DNA of 30,581 nucleotides from Bacteroides sp. 43_108 (GCA_001915545.1 MNQS01000112.1:1-30581); one strand, 5' to 3'; counted from the stretch's first letter, positions 1-7,122 are shown. Program-made: numbers and translations. Notes: generated from the sequence alone by a model not told the origin.

Positions 1-2
1 AC

Positions 3-21
3 GCGCTTTGCGCTAGGTAAT
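3..21. repeat. Mini-hairpin followed by AGGTAA (array cut by window edge)
   Basis: GCGC-TTT-GCGC is followed by TAGGTAATAG. This matches the end of the array at 4844-4936, so it is probably the last unit of an array that begins outside the window. Confidence 0.55.
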
Positions 22-64
22 AGCTTTATGGGTACTTACGATATTTAAAGACAGAAGAACATGG

Positions 65-147
65 TGCGAGTAAGCTCGCAAGGTAAACGCGCATTGCGCG
101 AGGTAAAACATGAAGTGTGGCTTCATTAGCTAAATGCGCCTTGCGCT
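65..147. repeat. Array of four mini-hairpins joined by AGGTAAA-like linkers
   Basis: There are four consecutive short hairpins: TGCGAG-TAAG-CTCGCA (65-80), CGCGC-ATT-GCGCG (88-100), ATGAAG-TGTGG-CTTCAT (110-126) and GCGC-CTT-GCGC (136-146). The linkers are AGGTAAA at 81-87 and 101-107, and a variant TAGCTAAA at 127-134. The stem sequences differ from unit to unit while pairing is kept. No function is known to me. Confidence 0.65.
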
Positions 148-189
148 ATGTTATTTTAAAGACAGAAAAACACAGGAACAAAAGAGTAT

Positions 190-295
190 ATTGAAAAGCA
201 AAACGTATGTTCAAGCAAGTTTGACATTCGTTTATCACTTCAATGTTTTGCACCTGCGTATGCTTATAGCACAGCTCTTCTTTTGATGAAAAGAA
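190..295. repeat. Long-hairpin module, copy 1
   Basis: An imperfect palindrome at 190-244 begins ATTGAAAAGC and ends CACTTCAAT, with a short central loop near GCAAG. It is followed by a perfect small hairpin TTCTTTT-GATG-AAAAGAA at 278-295. The order and spacing match the copies at 4579 and 7303, although several arm bases differ. Confidence 0.6.
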
Positions 296-330
296 CAAAT
301 GCGCAATATTTTGCAGTAGGCCTCCACACT

Positions 331-434
331 GTCATTCCTGGCCAGGACCAGGAATCTTATGATGTGTGACATACGTCCTCGCAGACATTGTGCTATTCGT
401 TAAGATAAGGTCCCTGGTCCTAGCCAGGGATGAC
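331..434. repeat. Paired-hairpin (A-B) element, copy 1
   Basis: Half A (331-358) contains the stem ATTCCTGG...CCAGGAAT. Half B (409-434) contains TCCCTGG...CCAGGGA. B is roughly the reverse complement of A, so the element has inverted ends about 104 bp apart. The spacer ends in the family motif CATTGTGCTATTCGTTAAGA. Confidence 0.7.
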
Positions 435-508
435 GTATCGCGGGCAATGTACAGTTTTCGTGGGTGTATACGTTTTAAAGACAGAAGAACATAAGAACAA
501 AAGAGAGA

Positions 509-614
509 CATAAAGACTTATAAGCATTGGCAAATGAATTTTCCATGCTTACCTTTCTTTATGCCCGTACATCTTGTGATGTGCCAGACTAAGGCTTCTT
601 TTGTTTGAAAAGAA
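509..614. repeat. Long-hairpin module, copy 2 (diverged)
   Basis: The palindrome at 509-563 begins CATAAAGACT and ends TCTTTATG. Its arms are unrelated in detail to the copy at 190 but have the same length. It is followed by ACATC-TTGT-GATGT (569-582) and TTCTTTT-GTTTG-AAAAGAA (596-614), the same order of three hairpins as in the other copies. Confidence 0.55.
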
Positions 615-800
615 CAGAAGGTTCTGCTTTTGTTTCTTTTAAGAATGCAATGCACGTGTGCGATGCGAACACTGTTCGCTCACGTTCAGAATACTGTGCG
701 TGAAAAAAACTTGCTTTTGCACGAACAGGGCTTAGGAACTATTTTGCGTTCTTATGTTCTTGTGTTCTTATGTCTTATTTAGTTTATATCCAGCTTTAGT

Positions 801-825
801 TCCCTGGTCATTGCCAGGGATGACG
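801..825. repeat. Solo B half of the paired-hairpin element
   Basis: TCCCTGG...CCAGGGATGACG is present with an altered loop (TCATTG instead of TCCTAG). No recognisable A half lies about 80 bp upstream. The repeat ends directly before the 3' end of the ATPase gene. Confidence 0.6.
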
Positions 826-892
826 CATCGTGGGCAATGTACGGTTTTCGTGGATGTTTACATCGTTTTAAACAGAAGAGTATCAATTACCA

Positions 893-2059
893 TCAATAAT
901 TGAACCCGAACGTCCAGAGAGGTATGACATTTCCGCTACCGAATTCTATGTCGTCTTTGACAATGTACGCATTTTCTATTCCTTCTATTTGTTTTTTGCC
1001 CTTTTTACGTCCTCCGATTTCAAAAGTATATCCATCTATCTGAAAATCGGAAACAGAAGAAGTCGTTACATCCTGATTAACACGCATCTGATTCAAGAAA
1101 AAGGTTTCACGGACATTGCCGATATCGGCTTTGTCGCCGCCCAGCACATAAATCAGGTTTGTATTGTCAAGATATATCTTATCAACTTTTCCCAGACCGC
1201 GAATGCCACTTGTATCATCACGCAACTGTGCTATCAAACCGGCTTCTTCTATGTAAAGACAATAATCAGCCACACTGTTCCGGCTGACATTAAGTACGGT
1301 TGCCAAATTGCTGATATTGGGTTTGAAGGGGACACTTTTTGATATTACGGCAAGCAAACGTTTCAGTTTACGCGCTGTAGAAACATTCATCTCTGCATAC
1401 TGAGGTATATCTGCCTCCAACGATACATTCACCATCTGCATCAATTGGGTTGTAGTGTCAACCTGAGAAAACGGATAATAACCTTGCTTCAGATAATCAG
1501 AAAAGAACTGAAAAGGACGAAAACCGGCAGGAATATCGACCTTATGGTTTAAGATATCTGACAAGCCATAAGAGGGGAAATCATATCCGTGGAACAGATT
1601 CAAATATTCTCTGAAAGACAAGCCCTGCATATGATACATCACAGCCCTGCGGCTCAAATCTGCCGCTCCTTTATGAATATCAAGTACAGATGAACCAGTA
1701 AAAACAACATGCAGTTCGGGATGATAATCATAAATCAGCTTTAATTCCTTGGACCAATCCTTATATCGATGGATTTCATCAATAAGGAGATATTTTCCTC
1801 CTGTTCTGACGAACTCGTCAGCCAAATCCAACAAACGGTGGTCTGCAAAATAGAAATCTTCGGCCGTCACGTACAAGGAGCTTTCACGAGGAAGTGTCTT
1901 TTTTGCATACTGTAAAACCATTGTAGTTTTTCCGACACCTCTTGGACCAGTCAAGCCAATCATTCGTCTGTTCCAATCGATACGGCCATACATGTAACGA
2001 TGAAAATCGTCACTTGTCTCGCCAAGCAACTTGCTGAACCTGTCCTGCAATCTATCCAT
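893..2059 (-). CDS. AAA_14/DUF4143 family ATP-binding protein
   Basis: This is a P-loop ATPase of the AAA_14 type with a C-terminal DUF4143 domain, a group whose cellular role is unknown and which is expanded in Bacteroidales. Counting from the ATG, the Walker A motif GPRGVGKTT is at about 38-46, the Walker B motif LLIDE at about 91-95, and a sensor-like VVFTGSS at about 118-124. The C-terminal EIGGRKKGKKQI segment is typical of DUF4143 and resembles a PD-(D/E)XK-like core, which is an inference. The frame is open to a TTG at 2098, but I place the start at the ATG at 2059: the longer start lies inside a palindrome and upstream of a good promoter box. The length of 388 residues is normal and the gene looks intact. 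Hairpin repeats abut its 3' end. Confidence 0.88.
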   Translation of the reverse strand: MDRLQDRFSKLLGETSDDFHRYMYGRIDWNRRMIGLTGPRGVGKTTMVLQYAKKTLPRESSLYVTAEDFYFADHRLLDLADEFVRTGGKYLLIDEIHRYKDWSKELKLIYDYHPELHVVFTGSSVLDIHKGAADLSRRAVMYHMQGLSFREYLNLFHGYDFPSYGLSDILNHKVDIPAGFRPFQFFSDYLKQGYYPFSQVDTTTQLMQMVNVSLEADIPQYAEMNVSTARKLKRLLAVISKSVPFKPNISNLATVLNVSRNSVADYCLYIEEAGLIAQLRDDTSGIRGLGKVDKIYLDNTNLIYVLGGDKADIGNVRETFFLNQMRVNQDVTTSSVSDFQIDGYTFEIGGRKKGKKQIEGIENAYIVKDDIEFGSGNVIPLWTFGFNY

Positions 2060-2076
2060 ATATATGTTTTTTGTTA

Positions 2077-2084
2077 CAAATATA
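2077..2084 (-). promoter_or_regulatory. TAnnTTTG promoter box for the ATPase gene
   Basis: On the minus strand TATATTTG matches the Bacteroidales -7 consensus and lies 18 nt before the ATG at 2059, leaving a very short leader. A TTG about 22 nt upstream could be the weak -33 element. It lies in the palindrome at 2091-2109. Confidence 0.6.
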
Positions 2085-2090
2085 GGATTT

Positions 2091-2141
2091 TTGCTCAATC
2101 ATTGAGCAATTTACGCCGTTTTTTGCTCAACCATTGAGCAA
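2091..2141. promoter_or_regulatory. Two palindromic operator-like sites
   Basis: TTGCTCAATCATTGAGCAA (2091-2109) is a perfect 9-bp inverted repeat around one central base. A near-identical copy, TTGCTCAACCATTGAGCAA, sits at 2123-2141. Their centres are 32 bp apart, about three helical turns. The first occupies the interval between the -7 and -33 elements of the ATPase promoter, so a bound dimer would block it. The binding protein is unknown. Confidence 0.6.
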
Positions 2142-2177
2142 ATCTGCAACAAAGATTGATTCAGAAAATGTCACAGC

Positions 2178-2612
2178 CTAGTCTTTCTTTCCGAAAAGTC
2201 TTTGCCAGAAGCCCCTTGGTTTATCTTCCTGTTCTGCATACAGCTTCTCGAAATAGTCGTAGAACGTCCAATTGTTTGTTATCATATCGTATATTACTCC
2301 CCAATCCGGGAGGCCGCCGAAATTGCGGTCATCAATATACATATCTGCATCGATTTTGCGGGTCTTGTTATTGTGAGTACCGAAATCTTCGCCTTGGATT
2401 TCTCCGTTCACCGAGAAAAATTCCAGGCCTCTTTCCTTACAGAACTCTACTGCTTCATCCAAAAGCTTGCCTTCGCGAACGCTCCACAGCATCAATACGT
2501 GATGTTCAGCCTGAAGCCTCTTCAGTGTGCTTATTGCAAAAGGTCTCTCCTTACCTATTTTTGGATAAGCATGTTCAACTATTGTTCCGTCAAAATCCAC
2601 TGCTATTTTCAT
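2178..2612 (-). CDS. Small HAD-superfamily phosphatase (BT0820-like)
   Basis: This 144-residue protein belongs to the haloacid dehalogenase superfamily. Motif I is VDFDGT with the nucleophile Asp6 and acid/base Asp8, and a late acidic motif YIDDRNFGG (about residues 92-100) would bind Mg2+. There is no large cap insertion, so it is a minimal capless-type phosphatase. It resembles the Bacteroides protein BT0820, from memory of that family, and the substrate is unknown. Its start overlaps the end of the upxY-like gene by 23 bp, so the two are probably co-transcribed and translationally coupled. Any ON/OFF switching upstream of upxY would then also control this gene. No obvious terminator follows. 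Confidence 0.8.
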   Translation of the reverse strand: MKIAVDFDGTIVEHAYPKIGKERPFAISTLKRLQAEHHVLMLWSVREGKLLDEAVEFCKERGLEFFSVNGEIQGEDFGTHNNKTRKIDADMYIDDRNFGGLPDWGVIYDMITNNWTFYDYFEKLYAEQEDKPRGFWQRLFGKKD

Positions 2613-3237
2613 TAGTCAAATATTTATCTTGTGTTTGAAAAGCGCTTTTCGAATCGCTTGACCTTTTTTTCTTTCCGGAAGTATCTGCAGGCTCAAGTAC
2701 TTCTACCAAATCAGGATGCACATCGGCAGCAATCGTTGCTATTCCGTTCAAGTTGACAACTATACATTTGGAACGTACACCCTTAACTTTCATAAATACC
2801 GCTTCTACCCCGTCCAAAGCACCGCCATGGATTCGTATACGTGTTCCTTTTGATATAGCAAGCTCATCTACAGTGAAATATATTGCCCTATTGGTTGAGG
2901 CTGTGTTGGCAACAGCTATGAAGTCGTACATCTGCTTGTCGGGCACAACCAAAGGCTGGTTGCTGACGCACCCCCGCAGATATGTAAATTGGAAATATCT
3001 ATAACTTTCGACCAAGTGCTTCAGCTCTATTTCTGTAGAGCGCACAAATATCAGGTTGCTTACAGCCGGGACATCAACACGCGCTTTCTTGCCTGCAACA
3101 GTCTTTACAACAGTACGCGTGGGAAGAAAATTCTCAACACCTTCGGCATCAAGAATCGCCTTAATTTTCATTTCATGATTGAACAACGCCCTCATTGCAA
3201 ACCAAACTTTTTTACAACTACCCGCTATACCATCCAT
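2590..3237 (-). CDS. upxY: UpxY-family NusG-like transcription antiterminator
   Basis: This 215-residue paralogue of NusG has an N-terminal NGN domain (about 10-110, beginning VWFAMRALFNHE) and a KOW segment (about 127-155, KGTRIRIHGGALDGVEAVF). In Bacteroides, UpxY proteins are the first gene of capsular polysaccharide operons and prevent premature termination in their own leader. Here no glycosyltransferase, upxZ or export gene follows; the next gene is the small HAD phosphatase. The ATG at 3237 is used. The upstream region to 3400 is a leader of about 160 nt, typical of this family, and beyond it lie inverted repeats bracketing a promoter. The assignment to UpxY rather than generic NusG is based on the local setting and sequence style. 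Confidence 0.85.
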   Translation of the reverse strand: MDGIAGSCKKVWFAMRALFNHEMKIKAILDAEGVENFLPTRTVVKTVAGKKARVDVPAVSNLIFVRSTEIELKHLVESYRYFQFTYLRGCVSNQPLVVPDKQMYDFIAVANTASTNRAIYFTVDELAISKGTRIRIHGGALDGVEAVFMKVKGVRSKCIVVNLNGIATIAADVHPDLVEVLEPADTSGKKKRSSDSKSAFQTQDKYLTNENSSGF

Positions 3238-3397
3238 ACATACGGTTTATCACGTTTTTCGAAAAATCACATATCTATAACTCCTCAAACCTTTCATAAA
3301 AGCTTGAAAATCAAAGCATTAGCACGGTGCACTCTTCGATTCACCCATACTATATATTCAACTCCTTCCCCAATTACGAATAGGAATACCTTAATTC

Positions 3398-3642
3398 ACT
3401 CTTCCTTGGAGATATATGCAGGCTTATATTTACTGTTTTATGAACTATAAATCCTTGATACGTCATCTTTTGTTAAAAGATGCAAACATAAAGGCACATA
3501 TTAAAACAGCTTGATTTATATCATGTTAATTATTAGTATCTTTGCATTGTCAATAATCTCCAAGGAAGAGTTGATATAACATAAGAACTGATATATACAT
3601 TATTTGATAGTGTAATATGGTAAAATATCTCCAAGGAAGAGT
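3398..3642. promoter_or_regulatory. Candidate invertible promoter segment with three recombination-like sites
   Basis: The sequence ACTCTTCCTTGGAGATAT at 3398-3415 recurs as its reverse complement at 3625-3642 (18 of 18 bases). A shorter 16-base inverted match lies at 3556-3571. The two right-hand copies are direct repeats of each other (17 bases). Inversion between the left site and either right site would flip about 140-210 bp of AT-rich DNA holding a strong promoter box. In Bacteroides such segments are flipped by serine or tyrosine recombinases upstream of upxY. No recombinase gene is in this window, and the site does not resemble the B. fragilis Mpi core, so the enzyme is unknown. Confidence 0.7.
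3537..3544 (+). promoter_or_regulatory. TAnnTTTG promoter box inside the invertible segment, facing away from upxY
   Basis: TATCTTTG followed by CATTG is a typical Bacteroidales -7 box, 11 bp inside the nearer right-hand repeat. A TTG at 3511-3513 is a poor -33 candidate because the spacing is slightly long. It points to a region without genes, so the reference orientation would be OFF for upxY. A second box, TATGTTTG on the minus strand (3483-3490), points toward upxY but lacks a recognisable -33 element. Confidence 0.55.
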
Positions 3643-3904
3643 TATAGATATAAAAGAGACTTTCTGATTCTAATTTCACCTTTACATAAACGTCCTTACA
3701 TTTATATCAGATTGTAGAAATATAAGTTATCTGCCTATCAAATTCTCAGTAAAGTATATATAAGTACAGTTATCAAATGTCAAAAGCATGAATATTTGAT
3801 TATAGTGTGTACAGCCGTAACATTAGTGGACAAAATCGACAATAGTTGGTGGTGCATTTTTAATAATAACACAAGGGAATGATGTTGCATTTGATTCCTT
3901 GCGG

Positions 3905-4008
3905 TCCTCTTTGACTAGGCCTAGAACCTTATGATGATGGTTGCATGTGTTTCGCCAGCATTGTACAGTTCATGAAGATGAGATCCCTGGTCCTGGCCAG
4001 GGATGACG
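3905..4008. repeat. A-B element with degraded A half
   Basis: The B half (3983-4008) is well conserved (ATCCCTGG...CCAGGGATGAC). The A half at about 3905-3932 has decayed to TTGACTAGGCCTAGAACC, but the following TTATGATGATGGTTGCATGT is the conserved spacer, at the expected distance. Confidence 0.55.
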
Positions 4009-4066
4009 CGTCGCGAGCATTGTGCAGTTTCCCTTGGGTATACCTTGTTTAGACAGAAGAACATGG

Positions 4067-4135
4067 TGCGAGTAAGCTCGCAAGGTAAACGCGCATTGCG
4101 CTAGGTAAAACATGAAGCAGGCTTCATTAGGTAAA
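4067..4135. repeat. Mini-hairpin array with AGGTAAA linkers
   Basis: The hairpins are TGCGAG-TAAG-CTCGCA (4067-4082), GCGC-ATT-GCGC (4091-4101) and ATGAAGC-AG-GCTTCAT (4112-4127). Each is followed by AGGTAAA (4083, 4103, 4129). The third stem is one pair longer and its loop shorter than in the related array at 65-147, but pairing is preserved. Confidence 0.65.
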
Positions 4136-4197
4136 ACGCAGGTGTGCCTTAAGAACAAAAGTCATGAGGTTAATGTTACCGCAATTGCTACCATACC

Positions 4198-4301
4198 GTC
4201 ATTCCTGGCAAGGACCAGGAATCTAATGATGTGTGGCATGCGTCCTCGCTTGCATTGTGCTATTCGTTAAGATAAGGTCCCTGGTCCTAGCCAGGGATGA
4301 C
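4198..4301. repeat. Paired-hairpin (A-B) element
   Basis: A is at 4198-4224 (CATTCCTGG...CCAGGAATCT) and B at 4276-4301. The spacer has the conserved CATTGTGCTATTCGTTAAGA. Confidence 0.7.
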
Positions 4302-4398
4302 GTGTCGCGGGCACTGTGCTGTTTCCCGTGGGTATACTTTGTTTAGACAAAAGAACATAAGAACTATAGGTTAATGCTGTTACTATGGCTAGCTAACA

Positions 4399-4506
4399 GT
4401 CATTCCTGGCAGGGACCAGGAATCTTTTAATGGTAGTTTGCATGTGCCCTCGCTTGCATTGTGCAGTTCATGAAGATAAGGTCCCTTGGTCCTAGCCAGG
4501 GATGAC
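4399..4506. repeat. Paired-hairpin (A-B) element
   Basis: A is at 4399-4426 and B at 4480-4506. B carries one extra T (CCCTTGG) that makes a bulge in the stem. The downstream flank TTTGTTTAGACAAAAGAACA is shared with other copies. Confidence 0.7.
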
Positions 4507-4578
4507 GTGTCGCGGGCGTTGTGCGGTTTCCCGTGGGTATACTTTGTTTAGACAAAAGAACATAAGAACAAAAGAATA

Positions 4579-4684
4579 CATAGAAAAACAAACGCATGTT
4601 CAAGCAAGTTTTACATTCGTTTGTCTTTTCTATGTTTTGCATCTACGGATGCGTATAGCACAGCTCTTCTTTTGATGAAAAGAA
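4579..4684. repeat. Long-hairpin module, copy 3
   Basis: The palindrome at 4579-4634 begins CATAGAAAAACAAACG and ends TTGTCTTTTCTATG. It is followed by GCATC-TACG-GATGC (4639-4652) and TTCTTTT-GATG-AAAAGAA (4667-4684). This is the clearest copy of the three-hairpin order. Confidence 0.65.
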
Positions 4685-4719
4685 CAAATGTGTAATATTT
4701 TGCAGTTGGTTTCCTCGTC

Positions 4720-4827
4720 GTCATTCCTGGCCGAGACCAGGAATCTTGTGATTGTAGTTTGCATGTGGCCTCGTCAGCATTGTGCAGTTCATGAAGATAA
4801 GGTCCCTGGTCCTGGCCAGGGATGACG
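4720..4827. repeat. Paired-hairpin (A-B) element
   Basis: A is at 4720-4747 and B at 4801-4827, with the usual spacer ending CATTGTGCAGTTCATGAAGA. Confidence 0.7.
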
Positions 4828-4843
4828 TGTCGCGGGCACTTGT

Positions 4844-4936
4844 GCAAAGCGAACTTTGCAAGGTAAACGCGAGCAGACTCGCTAGGTAAAGCGCAAAACT
4901 TGGTTTTGCTAGTCAAACGCGCTTTACGCCAGGTAA
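4844..4936. repeat. Mini-hairpin array with AGGTAAA linkers
   Basis: The units are GCAAAG-CGAA-CTTTGC (4844-4859), GCGAG-CAGA-CTCGC (4869-4882), GCAAAAC-TTG-GTTTTGC (4893-4909) and a weaker one at 4919-4929. The linkers are AGGTAAA at 4861 and 4884, AGTCAAA at 4911 and AGGTAA at 4931. Three of the four stems differ from those at 65-147 and 4067-4135. Confidence 0.65.
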
Positions 4937-5018
4937 TAGTTTTGTGGGTACTTACGATATTTAAAGACAGAAGAACATAAGAATATAGGTTAATGCTGTT
5001 ACTATGGCTACCTAACAG

Positions 5019-5125
5019 TCATTCCTGGCCGGGACCAGGAATCTTGTAATGGTGGTTTGCATGTGCCCTCGCTTGCATTGTTCTATTCATTGAGATGAGG
5101 TCCCTGGTCCCAGCCAGGGATGACG
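5019..5125. repeat. Paired-hairpin (A-B) element
   Basis: A is at 5019-5045 and B at 5099-5125. The stem and spacer are conserved. Confidence 0.7.
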
Positions 5126-5197
5126 TATCGTTAGCATTGCGCAGTTTTCGTGTACGTACTTATTGTTAGACAGAAGAACAGAAGAACAAAAGTGATG

Positions 5198-5299
5198 CAT
5201 AAAAGCTTGAAAGCATCAGTAAATATATTTGCCATGCTTTCCTTTCTTTATGCATGTGCACCTACGATGCAACAACCTTCGGCCTCTTGTGTCGAGAGG
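5198..5299. repeat. Long-hairpin module, copy 4 (diverged stems)
   Basis: The palindrome at 5198-5252 begins CATAAAAGCTTGAAAGCAT and ends GCTTTCCTTTCTTTATG. The last small hairpin is CCTCT...AGAGG (5283-5299) where other copies have TTCTTTT...AAAAGAA, a full change of stem sequence with pairing kept. The flank AACAGAAG is shared with the copy at 509. Confidence 0.55.
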
Positions 5300-5336
5300 A
5301 ACAGAAGATTTATAATATTGTATGACTTTCAATACA

Positions 5337-5443
5337 GTCATTCCTGGCAGGGACCAGGAATCTTATGATGCTGGTTGGCACTTGATCCCGTTAACATTGT
5401 GCAGTTCATGAAGATGAGATCCCTGGTCCTAGCCAGGGATGAC
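5337..5443. repeat. Paired-hairpin (A-B) element
   Basis: A is at 5337-5364 and B at 5419-5443. It is the last repeat before the 3' end of the split ATPase/nuclease gene. Confidence 0.7.
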
Positions 5444-5538
5444 ACGTCGCGGACATTGAGGTGTTAGTTGATACAAGTATCCAGAAATCAACAAGTTTAA
5501 ACAAACTGTATATATTAATTTGATAGCTTATACGTATT

Positions 5539-7083
5539 TCATTCAGCGACTTTCCATTTTTCAATACCACGTAACGAAGATGAAAAGTTCACACCGATTT
5601 TAAACAACTTACGAGAATCTTTGCGATAAGGGTCTGCATAACCTTTTTCTTCAATTTGATTCAATGCATCTTCAACACTGCCGTCAAGCTTGATTTCCAT
5701 CACATATATATAATCCTTCGTCTTGATTACAATGTCAATACGTCCACGATGCGTGGTCCGCTCCACATCAGTATAAAATCCCAGCATTTTAAAGACAACA
5801 TACATTGTATTTTGGAAATACAGCTCCATCTCACCCATCACCTGATAACTAATGTCAGAAAACATTGTCTGCAAACGTTCCATAAAAGATTCCACGTCGC
5901 CTCGTTCTATTTCACTTACGAAATTTCTGATAAAGAATTCCGATCTGTTCCCTTATCCTGGTACATAATACGGCAACAGATAGCGGACAAAAACATTTTC
6001 CACTTCTTTGTTCGGGAAGCCCAATTTATACATCCTGAAACGTTCGTCGTAGCCTTTGATGGTAAGATAACCGCTCTGATAAAGCAACGGAACCGGATTA
6101 ACAGTAACCGGGCTATTGAGGTTCAGCATATCTGAAGTCAGCTCTTCATGATTCAAACGATTTAAATCGTAATTGGTTTGTTTCAACAATTCAATCAAAA
6201 AAGAAGGCGTACCTGTTTCAAACCAATAATCTTCAAATCGTTGATTCTTCAACGAATTCAACAAGCTGAACGGATTGTACACTCCTTCGGAATCATATCC
6301 GAAATGATAACCATCATACATGGACTTCAGTTCGTCAAGAACGTCCTCTGTTTGAAGACCATTTCTCTGTGCCATTTCTGCAACGACCGGCATCAGTTGA
6401 CTGCGTATCTCTTCTTGAGTAATTCCGCAGAGCGTGGCCCAGTCATTATTGAGCGAGATATCTTCAAGGTTGTTCAAGTCACTGAATACACTGAGCTTTC
6501 CAAATTTTGAAACACCTGTCAACAAAGCAAACTTGATATATCGGTCTTGGGTTTTCAGTACAGAATAAAATGCACGTAAGATACCTCTGAGCTCTTCCTG
6601 TAGTTGTTCATTGCCAAAGTTCTGTATCAGAGGTTTATCGTACTCATCAACCAATATAACGACTCGTCGTCCACATTGTTCACTGGCAACTTGCACTATC
6701 CGTTCAAAACGCAAATAGAATTCTTTGACTTTCGGATCACCACCATATTTTTCTTCCCATTGATCGAGAGTACGTTCCAAACGGAGTATCAGACTTTCGG
6801 GAGAAGAATAAATTCCGGTATTCAGATCCAGACGAAGAACAGGATAATCAGTCCACTCATTTTCCAATGAATCAATAGCCAAACCTGAAAACAAATTCCT
6901 TTTCCCTTGGAAATAAGCTTCAATTGTGGAAAGCAAAAGTGATTTACCAAAACGACGAGGCCTACTCAGAAAATAATACCTGCCGGTATGTACCATTCGA
7001 TATATAAACGCTGTTTTGTCTATATACAAATAGCCATCCTTCCGCAATGTCTCAAAATCTTGTATGCCAATCGGGTATTTCAT
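5539..7083 (-). pseudogene. AAA-ATPase_like / PDDEXK_9 protein interrupted by one in-frame TAA
   Basis: The N-terminal part (376 residues) opens with MKYPIGIQDFETLR, which is typical of the AAA-ATPase_like family. It has a variant P-loop RPRRFGKS at about 41-48 and the Walker B motif ILVDEYD at about 143-149. The stop TAA at 5953-5955 is followed, in the same frame, by 19 codons and then a 118-residue segment starting at a GTG (5893-5895). That segment carries the nuclease core GRIDIVIKT (about residue 449) and EIKLDG (about 463) of PDDEXK_9. Joined, the product is about 514 residues, the normal family length, so this is one gene with a single nonsense codon and no frameshift. Both halves otherwise look intact, suggesting a recent event, readthrough, or an assembly error. 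The role of the family is unknown. Confidence 0.85.
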
Positions 7084-7114
7084 AAGGAAAAGTTTTTGTT
7101 GATTACCTATTATG

Positions 7115-7122
7115 CAAAGGTA
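7115..7122 (-). promoter_or_regulatory. TAnnTTTG promoter box for the split ATPase/nuclease gene
   Basis: On the minus strand TACCTTTG, followed by CATAATAGG, lies 32 nt before the ATG. I see no clear -33 element. Confidence 0.5.

Larger units (their letters stand above)
1..892. repeat. Gene-free stretch filled with modular hairpin repeats
   Basis: I see no credible gene in this stretch. It is made of copies of repeat modules that recur at 3900-5450 and 7200-8010: AGGTAAA-linked mini-hairpins, long 55-bp hairpins, a paired CCTGG/CCAGG element, and the joining motif AGACAGAAGAACATAAGAAC (44-58 partial, 477-497, and inverted near 750-775). The first 60 bases match 4917-4975 closely, so the same block occurs twice in the window. 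Confidence 0.75.
3238..5538. other. Gene-free stretch: upxY leader, invertible segment, hairpin repeats
   Basis: No credible gene is seen. From 3238 to 3397 lies the presumed upxY leader. The inverted-repeat segment occupies 3398-3642. The bases 3643-3900 are AT-rich with no recognised feature except a loose hairpin CAAGGGAAT...GATTCCTTG (3872-3902). From 3905 to 5443 the DNA is almost entirely repeat modules, listed separately. Confidence 0.7.

Noticed and set aside
4844..4936. tRNA-like or small structured RNA from consecutive hairpins
   Set aside because: There is no acceptor stem, anticodon loop or T-loop consensus, and the array is explained better by AGGTAAA-linked mini-hairpins.
3970..5368. 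Short open frames inside the repeat-rich stretch (for example 4611-4916 minus, 5150-5368 plus)
   Set aside because: They run through hairpin repeats, share residues only because the repeats recur, and have no family signature, promoter or start context.
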